DNA from: Roseomonas sp. OT10
GTDB lineage: Bacteria; Pseudomonadota; Alphaproteobacteria; Acetobacterales; Acetobacteraceae
Direction of reading: 5' to 3'
Assembly (NCBI RefSeq): GCF_020991085.1
Contig: NZ_CP087719.1
Coordinates: 3,492,001-3,556,000 of the forward strand
Length of the DNA stretch: 64,000 nt
Within the stretch, counting starts at the first letter, position 1, and every line of letters starts with the position of its first letter. The position numbers and the translations under genes were made by a program. This document shows, in pieces, positions 8,354 through 15,777 of this stretch. The notes under the pieces are model-generated. The model made no database searches and was not told the origin of the DNA. It saw only the letters and a program-made list of their open reading frames with translations.

Positions 8354-9456
8354 ACGTCGAGCTCCGCGACCCGGTGGCGGCGGCCGTCCCGGCCAGCAAG
8401 CCGGCCATCGCCGATTGCGACATCCACCCCTGCCTGGCCCGGGCGAGCGATATCCACCCCTACCTCTCCGAACGCTGGCGGCGGCACATGGACACCTTCG
8501 GGATGCTGCCGCGCCACGGCTACCAGTCGGGCCCGGCCTATCCCAAGGGGCAGCCGGACGCCGCGCGTCGGGATTCCTGGCCGCCCGGCGGCCGCCCCGG
8601 CAGCGACCTGGGCTTCATGCAGGCGCAACACCTCGACCCGAACAACGTGGCGCTGGGCGTGCTGAACGTGATCGCCCCGGCCGCCGCGGCGGCGCAGAAC
8701 CTGGATTTCAGCGCGGCGCTCTCCCGCGCGCTGAACGAGTGGCAGGTGGCGGAATGGACCGCGAAGGACCGCCGGCTGAAGGCCTCCGTCGTCGTCCCCT
8801 ACGAGGACCCGCAGGCGGCGGCGGCGGAGATCGCGCACTGGGCGGGGCATCCGGACTTCGTGCAGGTCCTCCTGCTCAGCCGCACCGCCGAGCCGCTGGG
8901 GCAGCGCCGCTACTGGCCCGTCTACGCCGCGGCGCAGGAGGCGGGGCTGCCGGTCGGCGTGCATGCCTTCGGCTATGGCGGCTATCCCGTGACCGGCGGC
9001 GGCTGGCCCTCCTTCTACATCGAGGAGATGGTCGGCCATGCCCAGTGCTGCCAGGCGCTGCTGACCAGCATGGTGATCGAGGGCGTCTTCGAGCGTTTCC
9101 CCCGCCTGCGCCTGGTGCTGATCGAGGCGGGCTTCGCCTGGCTCCCCGCCCTCGCCTGGCGGCTGGACAAGCACTGGTCGCGCCTGCGCGAGGAGGTGCC
9201 GCACCTCGTCCGCGCCCCCTCGGAGGTGATCCGGGAGCATGTCTGGCTGACCACCCAGCCGATGGAGGAGCCGGAGAAGCGCCGCCACCTGAACGAGGTG
9301 ATCGACTGGATCGGCATCGACCGGCTGCTCTTCGCGACCGACTACCCGCACTGGGATTTCGACGACCCGGAATGGTCCGTGCCGGTACGCCTGCCCGATG
9401 CCGCGCGGCGCGGGCTGTTCCTGGACAATGCCCGGGCGCTCTACGGGGTGGGCTGA
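8350..9456 (+). CDS. Amidohydrolase family protein (Amidohydro_2-like), second of two
   Basis: A 368-residue paralogue of the preceding protein. The same elements occur in order: ADCDIHPCLAR, then a family-specific DIHPYLSERWRRHM segment, LPVGVHAFGYGGYPV, PRLRLVLIEAGFAWLP and LLFATDYPHWDFDDPEW. ATG at 8350 overlaps the previous stop by four bases. Two such enzymes side by side imply either a heteromeric enzyme or successive reactions on related substrates. The N-terminal extension before DCDIHP is about 20 residues longer than in the first copy. Confidence 0.85.
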   Translation: MNVELRDPVAAAVPASKPAIADCDIHPCLARASDIHPYLSERWRRHMDTFGMLPRHGYQSGPAYPKGQPDAARRDSWPPGGRPGSDLGFMQAQHLDPNNVALGVLNVIAPAAAAAQNLDFSAALSRALNEWQVAEWTAKDRRLKASVVVPYEDPQAAAAEIAHWAGHPDFVQVLLLSRTAEPLGQRRYWPVYAAAQEAGLPVGVHAFGYGGYPVTGGGWPSFYIEEMVGHAQCCQALLTSMVIEGVFERFPRLRLVLIEAGFAWLPALAWRLDKHWSRLREEVPHLVRAPSEVIREHVWLTTQPMEEPEKRRHLNEVIDWIGIDRLLFATDYPHWDFDDPEWSVPVRLPDAARRGLFLDNARALYGVG

Positions 9457-9457
9457 G

Positions 9458-9877
9458 GTGGCGCGCCATCCCGTCGCCCCCGCCTCCGCCCTGCCGCCGG
9501 GCGGGCGGCTGCTGGTCGAGGCGGCGGGGAAGAAGATCGTGCTCTTCAACCTGCGCGGGGAGCTGTTCGGCCTGCTGAACCGCTGCCCGCACCAGGGGGG
9601 CGAGCTGTGCCAGGGAACCGCCATCGGGCTGGTGGAGGCCGATCCCGCCCGCCCCGGCGCGATGCGCTACACGCGGGAGGGGGAGATCCTGCGCTGCCCC
9701 TGGCATGGCTGGGAGTTCGACATCCGCACCGGCCTGTCACGCGCCGAGCCCGGGAAGCTCCGCACCCGCACCTACCCGGTCGGGGTGGAGGAGGCGCGCC
9801 CCGACGTGGCCAGCCTGGGCGCGACCACCGTGCCGGTGGAGGAACGCGAGGGGCAGATCTACGTCGACATGCCATAA
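9458..9877 (+). CDS. Rieske [2Fe-2S] ferredoxin-like protein
   Basis: A 139-residue protein starting at GTG 9458, one base after the amidohydrolase stop. The cluster ligands are Cys43/His45 (RCPHQGG) and Cys80/His83 (RCPWHGWEFD). The 34 residues between the ligand pairs are clearly more than the roughly 16-18 of common Rieske ferredoxins; the extra part includes EADPARPGAMRYTREG. No mononuclear-iron domain is present, so it is an electron carrier or a regulatory subunit rather than a complete oxygenase. No oxygenase gene lies in the cluster, so its electron acceptor is unknown. Position as the last gene of the operon suggests a redox step in the same pathway. Confidence 0.88.
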   Translation: MARHPVAPASALPPGGRLLVEAAGKKIVLFNLRGELFGLLNRCPHQGGELCQGTAIGLVEADPARPGAMRYTREGEILRCPWHGWEFDIRTGLSRAEPGKLRTRTYPVGVEEARPDVASLGATTVPVEEREGQIYVDMP

Positions 9878-10055
9878 GGCCGCCGCGCGCCACGGCCAGG
9901 CGGCGCGGCGGAACCGGGCGGCGCCGGCTCCCCCCAACCGGGCCCCTCCGCGCCCACCCGTCTGGTGGGTGTCCCCGCTCGGTCCGCGATGGTAACAAGT
10001 CCTGGCAGCCGGCGCCCCAGGGCCTCGACCGGCGGGGGAATGCCGGGAGATGGCG

Positions 10056-11255
10056 ATGTACGAGAACGGTCCGGGGCTGGAAGGTCAGGACATCATCTGC
10101 CTCGGCACCGTCGAGTGGCTGGTCGTCCACAGCGTCGCCGAATACACGATGCAGGGCTTTGCGCGCAGCAACCGCGTGCTGTTCGTCGAGCCCTTCGGCT
10201 CCTGGATCACGCTGCGCCGCATGGCGCGGTGGCAGAAGCGCAAGCGGGAGAAGAAGCCGCGGCTGGAACAGGTGGACGAGAACCTCTGGATCTATCGCCC
10301 GCCGCCGATCGGCCTGCCCGGGATCTCGCGCTGGCGCTGGGCGTCGCGCGTGAACGACCGCATCCTCGACCGGCTGCTGCGCGGCGTGGTGAAGGAGCTG
10401 GGCTTCCGCCGGCCGCTGCTGTGGTCCTACCTCTACAACACGGCGACCGTGCTGAGGCACTTCCCCTCGCGGCTCAGCATCTACGAATGCGGCGACCACG
10501 ACGCCGCCCTGGCGCGGGACGAGGCGCAGCGGCGCATGGTCCGCGCCCATGAGGCGGACACCTGCCGCGCCGCCGACCTGGTCTTCGCGGTCACCGACGA
10601 GCTGGCCGAGCCGCGCCGCGCCCACAACCCGAAGACCCACGCGGTGTACTGCGGCGCCGCCATGGAGTTCTTCGGCCGCGCGCTGCTGCCCGAGACGGTG
10701 GTGCCGGACGACATCGCCCGCCTGCCGAAGCCCGTGCTCGGCTACCTCGGCGGCGTCGATCCGTGGAAGATGAACGTCGACCTGCTCAAGCAGATCGCGC
10801 GACGCTTCCCCGAGCGCAGCATCGCCCTGGTCGGCTACGTCTGGTTCGGCTTCGACGCCGCCACCTTCGCCGACACGCCCAACATCCACGTGCTCGGCCC
10901 GAAGGACTACGAGGACTTCCCCGGCTACCTGAAGGGGATGGACGCCTGCATCATGCCCTTCCCGCTGAACGACATCACCCGCAACGGCGACGCGCTGAAG
11001 CTCTACGAATACCTGGCTGGCGGCCGCGCCGTGGTCAGCGCCGACGTCCCCGCCGCGCGCCGCTTCCCCGGCATCGTGCGAATCGCCGAGACCGCCGACG
11101 ACTTCGCCGTGGCGGTGGACGAGGCCCTGGCCGAGCCTCTAAGCCGCGCGGCCGAACGCGTCGAGGCAGTGCGCCCGCACTCCTGGGACGAACGCAACCG
11201 CCAGAAGGCGGCGCTGATCCGCGAGGCCCTGGCACAGAAGGAAGGCACCGGCTGA
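10056..11255 (+). CDS. Glycosyltransferase (GT4/GT-B type)
   Basis: About 400 residues. The C-terminal half shows the GT-B pattern: LGYLGGVDPWKMNVDLL, IALVGYVWFGFD, NIHVLGPKDYEDFPGYL, and the sugar-nucleotide-binding NGDALKLYEYLAGGRAVVS with an acidic residue in the usual place. Two in-frame ATGs occur (10050 and 10056); GGGAG at 10045-10049 is best spaced for 10056. No signal peptide or membrane segment is seen, so a cytosolic or peripheral enzyme for polysaccharide or glycolipid synthesis is likely. The sugar and acceptor are unknown. The stop codon TGA (11253-11255) is also the left 3-bp flank of mobile-element copy B. Confidence 0.88.
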   Translation: MYENGPGLEGQDIICLGTVEWLVVHSVAEYTMQGFARSNRVLFVEPFGSWITLRRMARWQKRKREKKPRLEQVDENLWIYRPPPIGLPGISRWRWASRVNDRILDRLLRGVVKELGFRRPLLWSYLYNTATVLRHFPSRLSIYECGDHDAALARDEAQRRMVRAHEADTCRAADLVFAVTDELAEPRRAHNPKTHAVYCGAAMEFFGRALLPETVVPDDIARLPKPVLGYLGGVDPWKMNVDLLKQIARRFPERSIALVGYVWFGFDAATFADTPNIHVLGPKDYEDFPGYLKGMDACIMPFPLNDITRNGDALKLYEYLAGGRAVVSADVPAARRFPGIVRIAETADDFAVAVDEALAEPLSRAAERVEAVRPHSWDERNRQKAALIREALAQKEGTG

Positions 11256-11905
11256 TAACGGAGGGCCAGACGTCCTGGCCCATCGTGCTGTCGTGTTCAG
11301 GCGGGAGACGGGGGGGGGGACGCAGTCCCCTCTCAGACCCTCCCCCGCCGGGGCCACAAGCGGGGCCCGGATCCCGCCGGGAGTTTGATACGGTGAACGG
11401 CCTCTGAGCGGCATCGATGTGCCAGGCTCGCGGCTGTTGAGGTCAGCGAACGAAGGGTCCGTCCACCGTATCAAGCGCCTTGTGCGCGTGAGTTTGATTG
11501 AGAGCCGGGCCGCGGACTGCATCAGGGCCAGCGGCCAACAGGCCGGACACATGACCGCACCCGACCGCGGCCTCTCAACGTCCCATCCCACTTGCACCAA
11601 GGGGGCCGTCCACACATGGCTCTCCGGAGCTGCCGTCAGCCTGCGGGCTGAACCCTGACGAAACACGGACAGGCGGAACTCTGAAAAAGCTCAGAAGGTG
11701 TCAGCGAGGGCGGACGCCGTGCTCGCCGAGGAGCGTGGCTCCTCGGCGCCGTGATCCCGTCGCAGGCTGTCCCGCGGCAGCGCCAAATGGGTCCAGGGCC
11801 CGCAGGGTCCTGGCGGAGTGGGGGTACGGGGGCGAGGCAGCGCCTTGCCCCCGGGCCACGGGCGCACCCCGCGCCGGCACGGATCAACGCATCGCACCGA
11901 CCGGA
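11256..11905 (+). mobile_element. MITE-like element, subfamily 1, copy B (enlarged)
   Basis: The gap between the convergent glycosyltransferase and GST genes is almost wholly this element. Its left end is diverged, its right end reads CATCGCACCGACCGGA, and both sides are flanked by TGA (11253-11255, which is the glycosyltransferase stop, and 11906-11908). The shared blocks are present: a G-rich block with GGGGCCACAAGCGGG, the 23-nt hairpin at 11725-11747 (arms GCCGAGGAG/CTCCTCGGC), and GGGTCCAGGGCCCGC followed by a G-rich run. It is about 235 bp longer than its relatives because of extra sequence starting near 11385. No transposase or convincing gene is inside. Confidence 0.75.
11385..11474. 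repeat. Inverted repeat within the extra segment of copy B
   Basis: TTGATACGGTG (11385-11395) and CACCGTATCAA (11464-11474) form a perfect 11-bp inverted repeat around 68 bases of otherwise AT-richer sequence. It begins exactly where copy B departs from the other element copies, so it may mark the end of a second, nested insertion. A related TTTGATTGAG lies near 11491. No gene was recognised here. Confidence 0.55.
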
Positions 11906-11922
11906 TGAGGCGGCCTGCCGAC

Positions 11923-12543
11923 CTAACCCAACCCTTCCGCCGCCAGCACCTTCCGCACCGCCGCGTCCGCCGCGATGCGGTCGTGCAGCGCCTGCACCTG
12001 CGGGAAGGGTTCCAGCTTCTCCGGCAGCTTGCCGATGGCCCAGCGGAGCATCGGGAAGGCATAGGCGTCCACGATCGTCCGCGCCTCGCCCAGCAGGTAG
12101 GGGCGGTCCGCCAGATGCGCGTCCATCAGCGCGAGCCGCTTGCGCACCAGCCCCATCCCGGCCTCGCGCACGGCGGCGAGCGCGGCCTCGTCGGTCGCGG
12201 TGGTGTAGCGGTTGGGCATGAAGAGCGGGAAGAAGGCGGGGTGCAGATCGCCGGTCATGAAGGAGGACCAGCGGTCCAGTTCCGCCTGCGCCTTCGGGTC
12301 GGCGGGGGCGTCCAGCCCGGCCTCGGGGAAGCGGCGGGCCAGGTAGTGCAGGATCGCCCCGGCCTGGGTCAGCACCCAGCCAGTTTCGTCGCGCAGCACC
12401 GGGACGGCGCCGGCCGGGTTGACCGCCTTCAGCTCCTCCGAGCCGGTCTTCACCCGCTTCGCCTCGTACGGCTGGCCGATCCATTCCAGCACGACATGCG
12501 GCGCGAGGGAGCAGGCACCGGGCGAGTAGAACAGCGTGAGCAT
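11923..12543 (-). CDS. Glutathione S-transferase family protein
   Basis: A 206-residue cytosolic protein with an N-terminal thioredoxin-like domain (LTLFYSPGACSLAPHVVL with the catalytic-region Ser/Cys, then NPAGAVPVLRDE with the cis-Pro and TQAGAILHYLARRF) and an all-helical C-terminal domain. The segment LADRPYLLGEARTIVDAYAF matches the conserved N-capping/hydrophobic-staple region with its Asp. It resembles the bacterial beta-class-like GSTs. ATG at 12543 is preceded on the minus strand by GGGAGG. Likely role: glutathione conjugation or peroxide/thiol handling; the substrate is unknown. It is transcribed toward the element-bearing convergent gap. Confidence 0.9.
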   Translation of the reverse strand: MLTLFYSPGACSLAPHVVLEWIGQPYEAKRVKTGSEELKAVNPAGAVPVLRDETGWVLTQAGAILHYLARRFPEAGLDAPADPKAQAELDRWSSFMTGDLHPAFFPLFMPNRYTTATDEAALAAVREAGMGLVRKRLALMDAHLADRPYLLGEARTIVDAYAFPMLRWAIGKLPEKLEPFPQVQALHDRIAADAAVRKVLAAEGLG

Positions 12544-12651
12544 GGGACCTCCCGTTTCCGCCGCGGCGCGCGGCGCGGACCTCTCCTTCTGCCACCGCCC
12601 GGCGCGGGCCCGGAAGGGCGGGGCGGCATCAGGATGGCGCGAGGCCGGGGC

Positions 12652-13050
12652 TCAGCCCGGCAGGTGGTCCGGCCCGAAGGAATGCGGCAGCAGCTCCTCC
12701 AGCGTCGCGCTCAGCAGCACGCGCCCCGTGCCGTCCACCATCCGCACCCGCATCCCCGGAACGGCGAATTCGCGCAGCCGCTGCCGGCAGCCGCCACAGG
12801 GCGTGCAGGGCGCCGCGCTGTCGCCGACGACCACCGCCTCGGCGATGCGGGTGCCGCCGGCGAGCACCATGGCGCTGATCGCCCCCGCCTCGGCGCAGGC
12901 GCCCTGGGGGTAGGCGGCGTTCTCCACGTTGCAGCCGGCGATCACCATCCCCTCCACGGTCCGCAACGCGGCGCCGACGCGGAAGCGGGAATAGGGGACG
13001 TAAGCACGCTGCTGCGCCGCCAGCGCGGCCTCGATCAGCGGGTCGGACAT
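12652..13050 (-). CDS. cdd: Cytidine deaminase
   Basis: A 132-residue small-type cytidine deaminase converting cytidine/deoxycytidine to uridine/deoxyuridine. The zinc site is complete: Cys52-Ala-Glu54 (GACAEAG, Glu as proton shuttle) and Cys85/Cys88 in PCTPCGGCRQ. The substrate segment NVENAAYP is present. ATG at 13050 sits directly against the TAG stop of the upstream nucleoside permease (13051-13053), so it is the last gene of the salvage operon. It provides the first intracellular step for imported cytidine. Confidence 0.95.
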   Translation of the reverse strand: MSDPLIEAALAAQQRAYVPYSRFRVGAALRTVEGMVIAGCNVENAAYPQGACAEAGAISAMVLAGGTRIAEAVVVGDSAAPCTPCGGCRQRLREFAVPGMRVRMVDGTGRVLLSATLEELLPHSFGPDHLPG

Positions 13051-14013
13051 CTAGCGTTCCTTGACGTAGGGCAGGCCGCTGGCCTTCGGCGGAATGGCGC
13101 GGCCGACGAAGCCCGCCAGCAGGATCACGGTCAGCAGGTAGGGCAGGGCCTGCACCGCCTGCACCGGGAAGGCGCCGATCCCCGGCACGGCCACGCCCTG
13201 CAACCGGATCGCCAGCATGTCCAGCAGCCCGAAGCCCAGGCAGGCCAGCAGCACCGGCCAGGGCCGCCACATCCCCAGGATCATCGCCGCCAGGGCGATG
13301 AAGCCGCGCCCGGCCACCATGTCGCGCACGAAGCCGGCACCCTGGGCCGTCGCGATCGCCGCCCCGGCCACGCCGCAGAGCAGCGCCGCGATCACCACCC
13401 CCGCATAGCGCAGCCGCGCCACGGAGACCCCGGCCGTGTCCAGCGCCGCCGGGTTCTCGCCCGCCGCGCGCAGCCGCAGCCCGAAGCGGGTGCGTGCCAG
13501 CACGAAGCCTGCGACCGGCACCGCCAGGAAGGCGAACCACACCGGCAGGGTCTGCCCCCCCACCACCCGCGCCAGCACCGGGCCAAGCAGCGGGATCGCC
13601 CCTACCGCCTCAGGCAGCGGCAGGGCCAGGAAGCGGCCCGAGGCCGGCAGGGTCGGCGTCTGCCCGCCCTGGCGGAACCAGGCCAGCGCCAGCATCGCCG
13701 TCAGCCCCGAGGCCAGGATGTTGATCGCCATCCCCGAGACCACCTGATTCCCCCGCAGCGTGATGCAGGCCACCCCGTGCAGCAGCCCCAGCGCCAGCGA
13801 GGCCGCCAGCGCCGCCCCCAGCCCGGCCCAGACGCTGCCCGTCACGGCGGCGGTGGCGGCCGCGGCGAAGGCGCCGGCGAGCATCTTGCCCTCCAGCCCC
13901 ACATCCACGATCCCCGCCCGCTCGGAGAACAGCCCCGCCAGCGCCGCCAGGATCAGCGGCGTGGACACCCGCAGCGTGCCTGCGAGGAGGGGGAGGATAT
14001 CGGCGGCCTCCAT
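13051..14013 (-). CDS. Nucleoside-type ABC transporter permease (NupQ/YufQ-like)
   Basis: A 320-residue polytopic membrane protein of the BPD_transp_2 type that pairs with BMP-family receptors. Typical segments are LFSERAGIVDVGLEGKMLAG near residues 27-46, GNQVVSGMAINILASGLTAM, and RTRFGLRLRAAGENPAALD, the cytoplasmic loop that contacts the ATPase. Length and motifs match the second permease in nucleoside importers. It abuts cytidine deaminase with no gap. A 350-bp element-bearing spacer separates it from the first permease, but shared function and direction argue for one operon. Confidence 0.92.
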   Translation of the reverse strand: MEAADILPLLAGTLRVSTPLILAALAGLFSERAGIVDVGLEGKMLAGAFAAAATAAVTGSVWAGLGAALAASLALGLLHGVACITLRGNQVVSGMAINILASGLTAMLALAWFRQGGQTPTLPASGRFLALPLPEAVGAIPLLGPVLARVVGGQTLPVWFAFLAVPVAGFVLARTRFGLRLRAAGENPAALDTAGVSVARLRYAGVVIAALLCGVAGAAIATAQGAGFVRDMVAGRGFIALAAMILGMWRPWPVLLACLGFGLLDMLAIRLQGVAVPGIGAFPVQAVQALPYLLTVILLAGFVGRAIPPKASGLPYVKER

Positions 14014-14363
14014 GGGCGCCTATCGCCCCCCGCGTCGTGTTGCGTGGCGCCCCCGGAGGAGGCTCCGCCTCCCCCGGCCCCCCTCCGCCGGGGGCGAGCC
14101 GGCCCCCGGACCCCGGCGGGAGTCTGGCGCCGGATGGTGCGGGTCCGGGCCGAACCGGACGGGCGCGCCGCCGGGCGAGGCGCCAGGACAATCCTCGACG
14201 GCGCCGATGCGGTACCCTCGGGCGCCAGAGGTCCTGGACCTCCGGCGAGGCGACCCCGTCGCAACCTTCCCGTGAATGGGGATCCAGGGGCTCTGCTCCT
14301 GGCGGAAGGGGGGCACGGGGGCGAAGGCGGAGCCTTCCCCCCGGGGGCCGGCGCGGCGCCGGA
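14014..14363 (+). repeat. Intergenic element, subfamily 2 (copy C)
   Basis: The 350-bp spacer between the two permease genes. It holds GGAGGCTCCGCCTCC near the left, CCCCTCCGCCGGGGGCGAG, the 23-nt hairpin at 14224-14246 (arms GCCAGAGGT/ACCTCCGGC, one mismatch) and GGATCCAGGGGCTCTGC followed by a G-rich run and CTTCCCCCCGGGGGCC. It ends exactly at the stop codon of the upstream permease (14364-14366, reading CCGGATCA, as at copy F). Orientation is antisense to the operon. No gene was found inside. Confidence 0.7.
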
Positions 14364-15524
14364 TCATCCCGCCACCCGGCGGAACAGCAGCCGCCCCAGC
14401 GCCGGCCGGAACAGGTTGCCGAAGGCGCCGGTGAACAGGATCACCAGCCCCTGGATCACCATCACCAGCTCGGTGGGGACGGAGGGCATCTCGAAGGCCA
14501 GCTCCGCCCCGCCCTGGGTCAGCGCGCCAAACAGCAGCGCCGCGAGCAGCACGCCGAACGGGTGGTTGCGGCCCATCAGCGCCACCGCGATGCCGGTGAA
14601 GCCGTGCCCGCCGGTGAAGCCGATGACCAGCTTGTGCTGCACGCCCAACAGCTCGTTCACCGCGACCCCCGCCGCCAGCGCGCCGGACAGCGCCATGACC
14701 AGCACCACCGTCCGCTTCGCGTTCACCCCCGCATAGCCCGCCACCGCCGCGCTGCGCCCGACGACGCGCAGCCCGTAGCCCCAGGGGGTACGCCAGACCA
14801 GCAGCCACACCCCCAGCGCCGAGAGCAGCGCCAGCGGCAGGGCGAGGTTGACCGGCGTGCCGGGCGGGAAGCCGAGCCAGCCCAGCCCGGGCAGGTCCGC
14901 ATCGGTCGTCAAGCGCCGCGTTTCCGGCGCCATGGAGCCGGGGGCGATCAGCACGTTGACGAGCAGGTAGACCAGCAGCGCGGCCGCCAGGAAGTTCGCC
15001 ATGATGGTGGTGATGACCACGTGGCTGCCGCGATAGGCCTGCAGCCAGCCTGGGATCGCCGCCCAGGCCGCGCCGAACGCAGCACCTGCCAGGATGGCGA
15101 GCGGGATCAGCACGGGCGCCGGCAGCCCCTCCAGCCCCAGCGCCGCCAGCGTCACGCCCAGCCCGGCCAGGCCGGCCTGGCCCTCCACCCCGATGTTGAA
15201 CAGCCCGCCCTGGAAGGCCACCGCCACCGCCAGCCCGGCGAAGGCCAGGTCGGTCGCGTAGTGCAGCGTGTAGCCGATGGCATAGGCCGAGCCGAGGCTG
15301 CCCGCCGCCAGCGCCCGCAGCGCCGCGACGGGGGATTCGCCGATCAGCAGGATCACCAGCGCCGCCAGCGCGAGCGCCACGGCGAGGTTGATGAGGGGGA
15401 GGAGGGCGAGCTCGGCCCATTTGGGAAGGTCGTTCAGGCGCGGTCCTTCCGGGGGAGTGACCTCCCCCGGACCCCCTCCCTTTTCCCGGAGTCCGCAGGG
15501 GGCCGTGGGCCGCGCCCGCCCCAC
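14364..15524 (-). CDS. Nucleoside-type ABC transporter permease (NupP/YufP-like)
   Basis: The longest frame gives 386 residues from a GTG at 15524; the conserved protein begins only at about DLPKWAELALLPLIN. Conserved segments include GGLFNIGVEGQAGLAG, VVITTIMANFLAAALL, RVVGRSAAVAGYAGVN (ATPase-contact loop) and GFTGIAVALMGRNHPFGVL. The first ~29 residues are encoded by the repeat element and look non-native. A CTG codon at 15437 has a near-ideal GGAAGGA six bases upstream and would give 357 residues, so the true start may be CTG. It forms the nucleoside channel with the second permease. Confidence 0.88.
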   Translation of the reverse strand: MGRARPTAPCGLREKGGGPGEVTPPEGPRLNDLPKWAELALLPLINLAVALALAALVILLIGESPVAALRALAAGSLGSAYAIGYTLHYATDLAFAGLAVAVAFQGGLFNIGVEGQAGLAGLGVTLAALGLEGLPAPVLIPLAILAGAAFGAAWAAIPGWLQAYRGSHVVITTIMANFLAAALLVYLLVNVLIAPGSMAPETRRLTTDADLPGLGWLGFPPGTPVNLALPLALLSALGVWLLVWRTPWGYGLRVVGRSAAVAGYAGVNAKRTVVLVMALSGALAAGVAVNELLGVQHKLVIGFTGGHGFTGIAVALMGRNHPFGVLLAALLFGALTQGGAELAFEMPSVPTELVMVIQGLVILFTGAFGNLFRPALGRLLFRRVAG

Positions 15525-15777
15525 GTGGGCTCCGCCCGCAGGCCGAGCCAGAGGAACAAGGTATCAGGCGACGCACGCAGCCAGCCTGATCCGGCCATCA
15601 GCATGGGCTGCGGCCGATCCCGCTGGAGGTCCTGGACCTCCTGCGCGGCGACCCCGTCGAAACGCGCTGCGCGGCAGCGCCCACCGGGTCCAGGGCCCGC
15701 AGGGTCCTGGCGGAAAGGGGGTATCGGGGGAAAGGGGGAGCCTTTCCGCCGGGGAACGGATTGTACCCGTCTCCCGC
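15445..15777 (+). repeat. Intergenic element, subfamily 2/mosaic (copy D)
   Basis: The spacer between the nucleoside ATPase stop (15778) and the permease. It has a hairpin-forming GGGGGAGTGACCTCCCCC block, the 23-nt hairpin at 15622-15644 (arms GCTGGAGGT/ACCTCCTGC, one mismatch) and then GGGTCCAGGGCCCGCAGG, which is the subfamily-1 version of the third block. Copy D is thus a mosaic of the two subfamilies. It is antisense to the operon. It overlaps the 5' end of the longest permease frame, which is one reason to doubt that start. Confidence 0.65.

Noticed and set aside
11419-11658. 79-codon frame within the extra segment of element B
   Set aside because: No ribosome site, no family features, and it spans the inverted-repeat region; more likely non-coding.
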